A DNA stretch of 29,877 nt from Allomyces macrogynus ATCC 38327 (lineage: Eukaryota; Blastocladiomycota; Blastocladiomycetes; Blastocladiales; Blastocladiaceae), in contig GG745358.1 in the NCBI GenBank assembly GCA_000151295.1, forward strand, positions 322,021 to 351,897, written 5' to 3'. The notes below the pieces were generated by a model, which was not told the origin of the DNA, searched no databases, and was given only the letters and a program-made list of their open reading frames with translations. Of the stretch, positions 17,711 through 28,299 are shown in pieces. Positions within the stretch are counted from its first letter, which is position 1. Every line of letters begins with the position of its first letter. Both the position numbers and the translations under genes were made by a program.

Positions 17711-19940
17711 CTAATACCGCCTCGGACGCACCGGACTCGCCCCTTCCCCCCTCCGATCCGCGCTCGGCCGGCGATCACGGTCGTCCACACTTGGTCGTGC
17801 TGGCCTGTACACTCCACGGTCCACACTCGGCCGCGCTGGCCGCCCGGCGCTCACGTACGCCGACTGGTCGACACTCGGCCTCCCCGCGCCTCGGTTCGGA
17901 TTCGCGTATTGCCCTGCGTCCACACTCGGACGTAACCCGCGCGGTGTCGGCGGTGGCTGCTGCTGGTCCAGACTTGGTCGTGGAGCAGCACGGTTCGGAT
18001 TCGCATACTGCCCGTCCACACTCGGCCGTGGGGCGCAGTTCGGATTCGCGTACTGCCCGTCGACACTCGGCCGCGGTACACGGTTCGGGTTCGCGTACGC
18101 CGGGCTCATTGGACTGCGCGGACCCGGCAACGGCCGCGCCGGGTCTGCCGCCGACCCGGTCCGCCGGTGCCCCGGCGGCACGCTTTCCGGAATAAGCTGT
18201 GCCGCCGCCGGCCGGCGCCGGCGATCGGCGGAGCTGAAGTACCCGTCGTCGTCGCACGGAGGACGCAGGGAGGCGGGAGTCGTCGGGCGCGGACCGCCCG
18301 CGGACGGGGTGCCGGTGGAGCGCACGGTGCTCGGGTACGACCGCGGGGTGTCGAGACCGCGCGGGGTGGGAGAGTCGGTGGTGCGAGTAGGGGAGCTGAA
18401 TCCGCGCGCCGTCGGGGAAGTGTTCGACAGGTCGCCGAGGTGCAGATCCGGCGGGCGGTGCGGGCGCGCGGGTTGGGGTGCGGGACGAGTCGTCGTGGGG
18501 GATGGGATGGATCGGGAGGACGGTTTTTCGGTGGGGAGGGCGGATTGGGGGAAAGTGGATGGTTTGGTCTGTGTGGAAAATCGCGGTCAGTGCGAGTCGA
18601 GAAATAAGGGACTGGTGGAGACTGTACCTTGGTCTGGCGAAACGCGCCAGCAGCAAACGCGAGCAAGGTCACAACAAATAGGCCCGCAAAAGCGCCGAGC
18701 CAGGCCCACCCGGCGTCATACTGGATCAGACCGAGGACGATATTGGCCGGCGCGGCCAGTGCGAGCAGGTAGCCAATTACCCAGTGAACCTTGTCGCGAA
18801 TTGGTGCCGCGCCGCGGGTCGGGTCGTAGAGCCGGTCGATCACGATGCCAAGCAGGATCTGCACCCACAGAAGGGCAAACACGACGAGACCAAGAATCTA
18901 AATGGGCGAGAATGCGTGTTAGAAACCTTCTCCACCTTATTTCAAGGTCGGAATCGAACGTACGCCGTGAGGGCTCGTAAAATGCCGTTTCGAGTTCACG
19001 ACGATGACCACAAACCCGGCAATGTTGAGCAGCGCAACGACGGCCATGATCCCCCAATGAATCCTGAACCATTTGTCGCCAAGCGTCCCCTTCAAGAACG
19101 CGACCACGTAAATCGCAACGTTTGTGAGGAGCCCCCACGCCACGACCATGCACACGGCGTGCACTAGCACCACTGTTGCCCGCGACACCGACCCGGCATC
19201 CGCATCCACGGCCTGCTGCGGGTCCGGCGCCGCGGCCGCGCTCGACCCATCACCCGACATGGTCGCTGCGAGAGCATTGTAGGTAAACCCGCCGCGTGCC
19301 ATATGCCGGTCGAATTCGGGCACGCGGTTGACGAGCCGCACGGGCGTCGACCCCATGGCCCAAATGTACCCTTGCTCCTTGTTTTCAAATGGCAAATCGT
19401 CCTTGTCGCCCGTATCGATGCGCCGGCGCACCGTGACCGTGTACTTGTCCCCCGTCGTTTGCGCACGGATCACGTCCACGTCCTGCTTGCCGTCGGCCTT
19501 GGGCACGGATGCGCCTGTGGAGAGCCGGTCCGAGACTTGTGCGACGGGGCCTGTGGTCGTGTTTTGGATCCAAATCATCTACGCGTTGCGGGGTATGCAT
19601 ATTGCAGCGCGTGGATCGCGATGGGATCGTCTGGGTCGAATGAGCGTACCCAAACGTCGGCGAGCGACATGCTCTGCGATGGCGACAGGCCGACACTGAC
19701 CCACCCCATGGCGGCCGGGAACGTGACGGTCACGTCGACATGTGTCGTGTTGGCGGCGGCCGACATGCACAGCACGCGGTCCTGCACGCATTTCGCGATG
19801 GGCGCGGCGGGTGATGGTGCGGGATCACTGGCCAAGGCACTGCTCGCAAGCGAGACCAGCGTCATGGCAATGCTCATGATAATCGCGAGCACTGTTCTGC
19901 GATGGACGCAGCGCGGCGCTGTGATCTTGGCTCCCATCAT
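17711..19940 (-). CDS. DOMON domain-cytochrome b561 fusion (CYBDOM) with repetitive C-terminal tail
   Basis: Four exons (19650-19940, 18964-19578, 18628-18897, 17711-18568), all phase 0, give 677 residues. Introns 19579-19649, 18898-18963 and 18569-18627 use GTACGC, GTACGT and GTACAG 5' sites. A signal peptide lies at about 15-37 (VLAIIMSIAMTLVSLASSAL). The DOMON domain follows, with SMSLADVW joined by splicing to MIWIQNTTTG. Five membrane helices at about 230-390 follow, with the four haem-ligand His residues of b561 domains in VLVHAVCMVVAW, FRIHWGIMAVV, SPHGILGLVVF and DKVHWVIGYLL. Family knowledge: electrons pass across a membrane from ascorbate or a similar donor to an acceptor on the other side, possibly ferric iron. 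The cytosolic tail (about 392-677) is Pro/Ser/Arg-rich and contains at least four YANPNR...RPSVD-type repeats. No catalytic role is evident for the tail. Confidence 0.88.
17885..18110 (-). repeat. In-frame tandem repeats in the b561 tail (about 45-48 nt unit)
   Basis: On the plus strand the string ttcggattcgc(g/a)ta recurs near 17895, 17995, 18041 and, diverged, 18087. On the coding strand each unit encodes a variant of YANPNR-x-PRPSVDGQ. Three units are adjacent and one is separated by a Gln/Pro segment. The unit length keeps the reading frame. Diverged RPSVD motifs continue toward the C-terminus, suggesting older copies. Confidence 0.8.
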
Positions 19941-20579
19941 TCTTGCGCAGGACGCGTCGCGCGCAAATGGTGTTTACTTGCAGAGGACTGAATCAAACGA
20001 GCGCGCGTCGGTTCCCGGTGCAGCTGGTCGACTTGACGCGTCCCAAAAGTGTCGACTTGGTCGATCGTTTCAAGGCGGTCAGTTGTTTTCGCGAGAGAAG
20101 GGTCGCGATTGTCCCTTGCCGCGCGCTTGCCCACCACGGCCAAACGCGAACGGGCCGGCTCATCGGAGCAGGCAGCTTGGGGCACCTCGAGCACGTCCTT
20201 GCGCCTGGCTGGCTCCGCTGTCCACCAGGTTGCAGATCTTGAAGACCGTACGTTGAGCGGTAACGTTGGCCAGCCGCCTGTTGGTTGGTTTCGTTCATGG
20301 AATGCTTGTGGCGACTGGGGCGCTACCGCTGTGCAACGACGAGATGGCAGGGACAGGCGTTGCTAACCGCTCGTTTTGGCAAGTCGCTGGGCGCAACCAT
20401 GAAACATACGTGGCGGCTTCGTGGCGGTGTTGTGGCTGAGACTGTCCACGGGATCCTGCCTTTCTTTCAAACGTGTTCAAGCGTGAGCTGCGGTTTCACA
20501 CGGGTTCTTGACACAGTCACATTGATCACCTTGTCGACGTTGCTGGTGGCAGTGCAGCAGAAGTCCTTTCTTGCTATCT
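19941..20579. other. Upstream region of the b561 gene, no gene seen
   Basis: This CG-rich sequence holds the promoter of the minus-strand b561 gene on its left side and borders the CG-depleted block on its right. Frames up to about 105 codons exist on both strands but show no family motif or supporting splice sites. Confidence 0.45.
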
Positions 20580-20739
20580 ATCATTGAGCAGTTGCAGGGA
20601 GCTGAAGGGTGCAAAGAGAGTGGCAAGGTGGAGCAGCAATGATGGCAAGAAATGGCAAGAGGAAGAGAGATGAAAGGTTGCAGAAATGGTTGCAGGTTGT
20701 GTGGCATAGCCAAGAAGTAGCAGTGGGCACCCTGATCGA

Positions 20740-20755
20740 TTTTTTTTTTTTTTTT
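20740..20755 (+). repeat. T16 homopolymer
   Basis: Sixteen consecutive T residues lie inside the CG-depleted relic. This could be the trace of a poly(A) tail of a minus-strand retroposed sequence or simple slippage. No target-site duplication was found around it. Confidence 0.85.
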
Positions 20756-21390
20756 GGAGGGAGCCACCAAGCAATAAACAGGCAATCACCATCTTGGCCA
20801 ACTCTGAAACTGAACACACAAAGCGTCTCACTAGGCAGCAAGCTGTTGCCATGATTGACAACACAGCCTACTTCTTGTTGCAAAATAATGGTGGCCCTGT
20901 CCAAGCAGGCATGGAGACAAAAGGGGTGCATCAGTCATCATGCTTGCATTGTTGCCATGTGCAAAAGCAAGTGGTTTGCTCATGAATACTGTGAATTGAA
21001 TGAATGGCCAGGCATGAGGTGCTCAAGGAGTTGCAGCAGATTGAGCTGCTCAAGTTCCATGGTCCTGTGGTGAGTGACACAAAGATGTCAGCACTGACTG
21101 CAACACATGCCACAGCCAACAGCAGCAGTAACAACAGTGGCACCAAGGCAGCCACAATCTCAGATGACTATGGCAACAAGGTAGACCTGCTGCCATTGCC
21201 ATCACATGCCATGGGTCACTAGCAGCAGTCAACATGGCGTTTGAATGTGGCAATACATGACATGGGGAGGGTAGGATTGGGCTCAACTAAGCACAGGGAA
21301 GTGGATGTAGTGCATGTTAATGGGGATGATGATGATGACAAGGAAAATGTCAGCATTGTGCTTCCTGGGCTGATATGTGTCCATGACTGA

Positions 21391-22148
21391 GTGGGCAAGC
21401 TGATGCACTTGCAGACGATACACAATCCACCCAAGACCACAGCCACAATCACACTTGTTGACAATGAGCAAGTGACTGACAATATGCATGCATGCATGCA
21501 TTTGCTTGACGATTACTGCAACCAGTACAGGCTCAAGGACAGCAACACAGTCATGAGCATCCTGCTCAGCAAGGGGATGGCTGAACCAGTCACAGTTGAG
21601 GACCTGTGCCATCTCTGTGCAAATGCGTGGATTTCAGACCAGGTAATCAACTTGTACATGCTGCTCTTGATCAAGGAGCTGCCTGCTGACCAGTGTGCAC
21701 AATCACTTGCTTCATGTTGCTCTTTGTGCTGTGCATGATCAGCAACAGTTCTGATGTGATCAGTTTGGCAACTGTGAAGGTGGATGCAATGAGCAGCTTG
21801 GACAAGAGTGAAGATGAGGACTTCACACAGCACACAACAAGCTATGACACAATGCAAGGGTGGATGAAGAAGAAGGAGGTGTTTATGAAGCAGCTTGTCC
21901 TGATCCTGTGCTTCAAGTCCAATCACTGGTACCTGTAATTGCTGATCAACCTGTTGGCACTCAGTGCATGGGATGACAGCATGAACATGGTCAACATACA
22001 TCACAACAAGTGGAAAAAAGTCAAGGAGACAGGCGTGTCAGCATGGCTGCACTGCATCAATGTCAAGTGCCTGCAGCAACCCAATCTGGTTGACTGTGGG
22101 CTCTATGTCCTGCACTTTTGCAAGTTTTGCTTGCTGATCTGGACCTAA
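21391..22148 (+). pseudogene. Ulp1/C48-type cysteine protease fragment with frameshift and in-frame stop
   Basis: The first segment contains WISDQVINLYMLLL (about 21625-21666), the W-L-x-D-x-x-I-x-x-Y motif that opens Ulp1 catalytic domains. The frame is then lost near 21700-21740 and resumes in another frame. The rest keeps all four catalytic positions: His in SNHWYL (21924-21926), Asp before Ser in AWDDSMN (21975-21977), Gln in QQPN (22077-22079) and Cys in VDCGLYVLHFCK (22095-22097). A TAA at 21936-21938 interrupts the frame directly after the His motif. Active enzymes of this family cleave SUMO or related modifiers from proteins. This copy cannot make a complete enzyme unless an unseen splice removes both lesions. 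Confidence 0.7.
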
Positions 22149-22150
22149 TC

Positions 22151-22506
22151 AGGCCGCTTGCTGTTCATGGGCATGGGAACAGTGAGCGACACGTGCGTCC
22201 ACGTCAATTGATCAACAAGCGTCCTTGGACCAAACGCTCGCCCTCCCCTATTCTCCTCATATATTCTTCGATTGAAGTCCCACCCCTTGCCTCCATCCAC
22301 TTTTTGTCTTACACCCTTGGGGCCTGGTGTGGCCTCGGACAGCCGGTTTACTCAGGGTTTCGTTGGCTTGTGGGGGTTTGCGGCTCGCGTTTTTACGCGG
22401 CAGTTGCATGTTGTTACGTTAACGTTGGACGGCTGGGAGAGCAAGGAACATCCACCGCATATATCAATGATTGCGACGTGATCCAACTCTTGTTCTGCCC
22501 ACCGCA
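22151..22506 (+). promoter_or_regulatory. Upstream region of the gamma-tubulin complex gene
   Basis: CG content returns abruptly at about 22180. An AT-rich element (catatattc at about 22257-22266) lies 240-250 nt upstream of the proposed ATG and could be a core promoter element. Nothing else was recognised. Confidence 0.35.
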
Positions 22507-25500
22507 ATGAATGACGACCAGTCGCAAGGGCTTCTCCGACTTGTTCAGCACCATGTCGACAGCCCAAACCTGCAGCGCCGCTTGCACGCTCGAGCGATCG
22601 CTGTGGCCCGCAAATTCGCGTCGTTTGGGTCAGTAACGACCACGTTCATCGGCCGACGGCTCGGACGCCGAGCATTCGCCACGACCCAAAATTGACAACG
22701 ACCACCGTATGTTCCTCGGACCAGGATCAACGAGACGACAATATGGGAAACCTACAAAGGGTAGCAGATCGCGGTTTCCACTACCTGTACATCGCTCGTT
22801 TGATCAATCAAGTTGACGACACAATGAATCGCCGTGTTTATCCAGGCTGGAATCGCGGCTTCGGCTCCGAAGCCGAGAGCAGCAGGCCGACTTTTTGCGC
22901 GACCGTTTGCACCGGATTGTGCCGCCGCCGTCGGCCGCGCGTCAGTTCACGTCGCAGGTGCGTATCATTCACGTGCGTAGTAATAGTGCGCGACCGCTAG
23001 TCTCTCATTATTGTCGTTTTCGATTGAAGGACTGGGCCAAGTATGGTGTCTTGGCCATGATCCCTCGCCCTGAGCGAGTCGCTCGACGACGACGTGATGC
23101 GCACGACCTTGGTGCAGGCCGCACAACGCCAGTCCCAGGCCTCGCTCGAACCATCCGCGACCGGCTCGCGACTGGGCTCCAACACCAGCGACGCTCACGA
23201 CGAGAGCGACTCGGACGATACCTACAGCGACCCGGCGCGGTCCGAGCTATGGGCTAGCGACACCGACTCGTCTCCACCTGACTCGCCGCGATCCGGACCG
23301 ATTGACCCCTCGGCCACGGATTCCCTGCACCATGCGCAGTCTTCTCCACTGGACGCGACCAACCCCATCACCTGGATGGCCTACCTGCGCCTGTTCCAGT
23401 ACTGGAAGCGCGACCCGACCCCGCTCGACCCGGCCCCATTCCATCTGCACGACCCGCACACGCTCGCGCTTTCCCTCCTCCAACGCCCCACCATCGACCA
23501 TCTCCCCGGATCCCCACTCGTCCTGAAACCCGTCCTCGTCACGGAAACCGAGCTGATTCGCGAAACCCTGTTCCTCCTTCGAGACCTGCCGACCTCCTTT
23601 TTCGAAACGGTCCCCGCGACATCCGGCCACCCACACGACCAAATCCGCGTCATTGGGCGAATCGCCGTGACCCATCTCGCGCAAGATACGCTCCTGCGCT
23701 TACTCCGTACATTCACGACCCGTGCCGTCCGCCTCCGCCGTCTGCGGCGCGTCGTGCACCGGTGCGTCTCGCGCGCAAATGAGGACCCGGTGATTACCGC
23801 GTTCGGACACGCCGTCGACCAGCACCTGCGCACGTACGACGTGCACTTGTCGAAACTCGAGGCCGCGCACCAGCACCAGTACCAGCGTGGCACGCCGCGG
23901 ACGGCGTCGTTATTGCATCTCGATCGCGCGACGCAGTCCTCGATTCTTGATTTTGTGGCGGATTTCGTTGATGCGCATGAAGTTGCGGTACTTGGGCCGC
24001 TGCTATCGAGTGCGCCAGGGTTCCCGCCGGCGTCTGCGCGGGAAGTCGGCACGCGGCTCGTGGATGCGGTGGCCGCACACTTGGTCCCGCTCGCTCTCTC
24101 ACCGCTGTTCGCGCCGTGGCTCGGTGTCGTGCTCGCGACGATCCGTGGGTACGCGGCGCATATTGACCGGTGGCTCAGTGAGGGCCAGTGCGCGTCGGCG
24201 TATTTCTTTATTCACGCGACGACCGCGGCCGCGGCGGGCGACGACTGGAATGCGACGCACGTGGCAGTCGACCCACCAGCCCTCTTGGCACCGCACGCGA
24301 CGGCGCTGTTGCTCGCGGGGAAGACGGTGCACCTCGCACAGCGTGCAAGTAAACGGCGGCGTGCGACGTGCGCGATCGGGTTCTTTGAAGTCGTGGCGCG
24401 ACACTTGTACGCAGAAATCTGCGACCCGGGACAAATCTCGCTCGCGCAGTTTCTCAACTGCGACCCACTCCCGGCTGACGCGGTCCGACTTGCCGCGACC
24501 CCAATTGCCGTATTGCTCGAGGACGCAGTCGCCGCAGGCGTCCGTGCGGGCGTTCGTGCGACCCGGCAGATCGTCGCGTCGTTTGCGCGGGACCATGCGG
24601 TTCGTGCGCATGTGGCCGCGTTGTCAGCGGTGATGCTTATGGAGGATGGCGCAGCGTGGACGCGGTTCGCGGACACAGTGTTTCGTAGGATGCGCGCGCG
24701 GAAGGACGATTGGCGCGCGCAGGAAGTGGTGGAGACAGTTTTAGATGAGGTATTGGATGCGATGCGGTTGCCCGTGCCGAAACATCGGTTTGTGGTGCGC
24801 GTGGATGAGGAGGTGGAGGGGATTGAGGGGATCAAGATCGAGTATGAGGTACGTTTGCGCTCGCGCTGAACCCGGCTCGACGGTTGATGAAGACTGGCAC
24901 TCGCACGTAGGCGCCGTGGCCGCTGCAGATCGTCGTCGCGCCCGACCACATCCAGAAGTACAACCAAGTGTTTGCCGCTTTGCTCACGCTGCGCCGCGCC
25001 AAGTACATGCTCGAGGCCGGGCAACACGTCCGGCTGCGGCGCGTGCGCAACAAGGCGTTTGATCCGTGGTTTGGACTGCAGTTCCGGCTCCTGCTCGCGG
25101 TGCGCGCCGTCGAAGGGTTCTGGCTATTGACTGTGCGCCTCATTTGATTGACTGGATGGGAAAAATTCCGTACTGACGATATTCCCGACAATCAAGGTGA
25201 TCGACACGGAGCGCCGGCGGTTCCAGTCGCGCATCGACGACGCTGAGAGTATCGACCAGCTCGTCACGGCGCACACCGAGTTCCTTGACCGGATCCTCGA
25301 GCAGAGCCTCCTGCGCGTACGTGTCTTCATTTTTCTCCACGCCACTGTTTTCTCTCGCTCTGCTCACCGGCGCCCTTTGCCCGTTACGCCAGCTTCCGCC
25401 GCTCGCCAAGGCTATTTTCAGTCTCTTCGACCTATGTCTCGAATTCACGGCGATCGTTGACCACCTCGTCGCGACGCAGTTTATCGATCGCGACACGACC

Positions 25501-25742
25501 GCAACCGAAGTCACAGTGCGCCCGGAGCTGCAGGCCAAGATCAAGACGGTGGGCGAGCAGTTCGAGTCGACGCACGCGTTTCTCGTGCACTCGCTCGAGA
25601 TTTTGACGACCAAGGGCAACGTCCAGCATCGTACGTGCGATTTGCTTGCGTGGGGTTCAATGATGGATGCGGCTGCTGACAGTTTGGATTTTGTGTAGTG
25701 GAGTCGCTCTTGTACGCGCTATCACGGCCGCTCGACGGATAA
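22507..25742 (+). CDS. Gamma-tubulin complex component (Spc97/Spc98 family), with one apparent 1-nt frameshift
   Basis: Proposed exons are 22507-22628, 22846-22957, 23030-24848, 24911-25132, 25197-25316, 25393-25630 and 25699-25742. All junctions are in phase, and the 3' introns (62-76 nt) start with GTACGT or GTGCGC. The C-terminal half carries the family signature: YEAPWPLQIVVAPDHIQKYN, VFAALLTLRRAKYMLEAG, then an amphipathic helix domain (RRRFQSRIDDAESIDQLVTA, HTEFLDRILEQSLL) and the terminal LLYALSRPLDG. The N-terminal part has an acidic Ser/Asp segment and helical grip-1-like sequence. Such proteins form the cone that nucleates microtubules at spindle poles and basal bodies. Exon 3 starts DWAKYGVLAM in one frame, while ALSESLDDDVMRTTLVQ continues in another; an extra C in the CCC at 23062-23064 would explain this. 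The 217-nt first intron could hide another exon. The subtype is uncertain; GCP5-like is a guess. Confidence 0.82.
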
Positions 25743-25876
25743 CGGCGAGACTGGGCGGGCGGTGGAGTGTTCATAAACAACAGGCCAAAAATATTTTTGT
25801 TCTTGACCAAGATGCCACACCCATACCAAATGTCGCTTCCACAGCGTCCTCCAATCATCACCGCAAGTGACACGAC

Positions 25877-26521
25877 TTACGTCCGCATGCGCTTGTTCAT
25901 CGCATCGACCGCCGCGGGACTACAAATCCACGAAGGTCAGTTCACGCTTCGCCCTCCCTCTCACTCAACCCCTTCAAGCCAAAAAACGTACTCTGGATAC
26001 CCCCGCTTCACACCATCCCCACCCTCCGCCGCCCCCGCCGCCCCCGCCGCAGGCATCCCCTGCGGTGGCGGCGGCCGATGCTGGAACGGCTTCGCCCCTG
26101 GCGCCGCGTACGCCCCGCCATTGCCGTACCCACCGAGCGCCGGGGGCGCTGTGGTCGACCCGCTCGTCGTTGTCGGCGGATATCCAGCGGCGGTCGTCGT
26201 TGGCGGCTGGTACCCGCGCGACGGCACGGGTGGCGGCGCCGATGGGACCGACGACGGTGACCGGAACCCGGTGGAGCCGTTGAGCGGGGCGGTGGTGACG
26301 ACGGGGCCGTTGGTGGGGCCGGGCGCGGGCACGGGGGCGCCGTATGGGCGGAGCACAGGCGGTGGAGCGGCAGTTGTGGAGGTAGGGGTGGGAGCGGCGG
26401 TGGTGGTGGTGGTGGTGGTGGTGGGGCCGCCAGAGCGGTGCAGTTGCGGCGGGCCGGGTGGTGGGGGTTGGTGCTGGTAGGACTGCAGCTGTTGCGGTTG
26501 AGGTTGCTGCTGTTGCTGCGC

Positions 26522-26552
<31 letters not shown>

Positions 26553-27837
26553 GCTTGCTGCTGTTGCTGCTGCTGCGCTTGCTGTTGCTGAAACCGCTGC
26601 TGCTGTTGTTGTTGTTGTGGCTGCTGCTGTTGCTGGTACGACTGGTACTGCTGCTGCTGCGGCGGTTGTTGTTGCTGCGGCGGCGACGGGCCCGCGGGTG
26701 GCGGGAACGGCCGCATTGGCGGAGCCGGCGTGTTGAGCGTCGACGATGGGGCCGAGTCTGCGATTCGCGCCAAGCGTTAGCGCGAGAAAACGAAAACTCA
26801 TGCATCGACGTCTGCGGAAAATGGGGAACGTACTCATAGTCGACCCGGGCGGGATCGAATTCTTGCTGTACATGTCGTCGGCCGTGATCGGTTTCTGGGT
26901 GCCCGACAGGCCGAATCAGCAGCAGCTCGGCCGGCAAGGTGGAGGAAGGGGGTGCGACACGGTACCGACGGCGGGTGCGGCACGCGCGAGACTTGGCGAA
27001 TAAAGTCCTTGTCGTTAAGACAGTTGCCGAGGGCGTTGCCAAAGAGGCGAAGCGTGCGCTTGATCGCGTCGGTCGTCGCTTCCTTACGGGCCTGACCGTC
27101 GCGGGTGGATATGGTGAGCACCGATCACGACGACTGACCAACCGGGTGGAGAAGACGTACCTTTTCCAGCGCTTGCCCGCGCGTGCGCGTGTTCTCGCAC
27201 AGACCAAAGCCGACGTCCTGAACAGATGGGAGGAACGGCAGATCAGCGAAGGTTGCGACACCGAATGGCGTCCAGAATCGAGCGATGCGCACCTCGCGAA
27301 ATGACCCGTCGCGCAACGTGATGCGCATCGTGCAGTAAATCCCGACCGACCAGCGCGGGTCGTTTGGGTTCTGGCCCGGATCCATCTATCACCACGCCGT
27401 TCTCGTCAGTCTAACATTGCCATCCTCCCTGCTCGTGACAGACAGAACCGTACAAAATCAATATGCTGGTCGAGCACTTGCGTCGCCCACCCATTGAACC
27501 CAAAGATCTCGTTTGCCAACTCAATCGCCTTCCATCCTTCCAAGTAGGTCACCCTACCCGCCGCACCGCCGGACCGGCTCGAAATGCAGTCGGGCGGTAA
27601 CTTGCGCGACAGGTCGTGCGCGATTTTGATTTTCTCGTCGAGCGTGAACGGGTTGGAACCGAATGGGCGTGGACGGTCCGGGTCGAGTCCATGGTTGCTG
27701 CCGTCGCCGGGCGAAAATGCGTGCATGGAGTTGGTACTGCGTGTGCGTGCAGCGCGACTGGAGGTGGCAAGCCCGTTGGCGACGGGCGTGTGCAGCATCG
27801 AGTCGGTGTTGGAAAAGTCGGCGACGTCGTCCATCAT
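25877..27837 (-). CDS. RAD52: RAD52 recombination mediator with glutamine-rich tail
   Basis: RAD52 anneals complementary single strands and helps load RAD51 during homologous recombination in the nucleus. Seven exons (27454-27837, 27293-27385, 27161-27217, 26966-27091, 26834-26894, 25992-26757, 25877-25919) join in phase and give 509 residues. The conserved N-terminal annealing domain (about 60-225) shows [74 protein letters not shown] and [20 protein letters not shown] followed by [14 protein letters not shown]. After [11 protein letters not shown] the tail is disordered: Pro-rich, then Gln-rich (about 263-333), then a poly-Thr run, then Pro/Gly/Tyr-rich. It ends with a tiny last exon encoding [13 protein letters not shown]. 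The second intron (27218-27292, 75 nt) has no stop and is a multiple of three. The start is the first of two adjacent ATGs; the leader before the conserved domain is Ser/Asp-rich. Confidence 0.93.
26398..26690 (-). repeat. Trinucleotide repeats in RAD52: CAG/CAA-type (Gln) and GGT/ACC-type (Thr)
   Basis: The plus strand shows nearly continuous ctg, ttg and gtt triplets at about 26474-26690, read as mixed CAG/CAA on the coding strand to give a Gln-rich tract broken by Ala, Pro, Arg and Tyr. A separate ggt run at about 26398-26424 encodes consecutive Thr. Mixed synonymous codons in the Gln tract suggest selection for the amino acid and not a recent pure-repeat expansion. The Thr run is purer. 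Confidence 0.85.
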
Positions 27838-28299
27838 GGTGTGGCTGGCGTGCTGTCCGACAGGGCTCCGTGCGGGTCGTCGGTTTCGCTCGTGCTCGAG
27901 CGGCTTGGCGGGGACGGACGGCGCGCGCTTGGTATTTTATTCGTTGTTGGGCATTGCAGGCAGTCGCGCGCGCCGTGAGTCGATGGTCGCGGCGGGGCGA
28001 CAGTCGCCAGGGACGGCCAAAGCGGGCGACGGGGGGACCAGGGACGACGGAGCAGGGGGAAGTGGGACTCACTCGTGCGACTCACTGTTCCCTGGTGGCT
28101 GCTGCTGTTGTGGGCTGTCCGCTTCCGGCCTGCCAGTGCTCCCCTGGTTCTGTTGGCCGGCCGAGAAAACTGGCTCGCAAAATATCGACGACAGCAGAAA
28201 TTATCGAATTTCTCGACCAGCGGTCTCACCACGGCCCCTGGATCGACCGCGCACCCTCCTCCTCGCTCGCCTTCGCTCGCCTATCACAACCGAATCGGC
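27838..28299. other. 5' flank of RAD52, no complete gene seen
   Basis: This should contain the RAD52 promoter on the minus strand. A minus-strand segment with a Gln/Ser/Pro-rich translation (SAGQQNQGSTGRPEADSPQ, then a GTGAGT splice-like site near 28075) could be a terminal exon of the gene at 28300-28692 or a 5' leader exon of RAD52. No frame has a family motif, so no gene is called. Confidence 0.35.

Larger units (their letters stand above)
20580..22150 (+). mobile_element. CG-depleted relic carrying a broken Ulp1-like cysteine protease; probable DNA-transposon remnant
   Basis: Only about 7 CG dinucleotides are visible in 1.57 kb, against CG-rich flanks on both sides. The right part encodes a C48/Ulp1-like protease in pieces (see 21391-22148). 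The left part (20580-21390) has short plus-strand frames without recognised domains, a T16 run at 20740-20755 and an ATGC repeat near 21484-21500. Ulp1-type proteases are often carried by DNA transposons (for example some MULE and KDZ/Zisupton-type elements), so transposon origin is likely. No transposase, terminal inverted repeat or target-site duplication could be identified. A decayed host SUMO protease gene is the alternative. Confidence 0.55.

Noticed and set aside
26008..27261. 417-codon minus-strand frame overlapping RAD52
   Set aside because: It is an alternative phase of the RAD52 repeats giving Ser/Asn/Arg runs. The frame supported by splice phase and family motifs is different.
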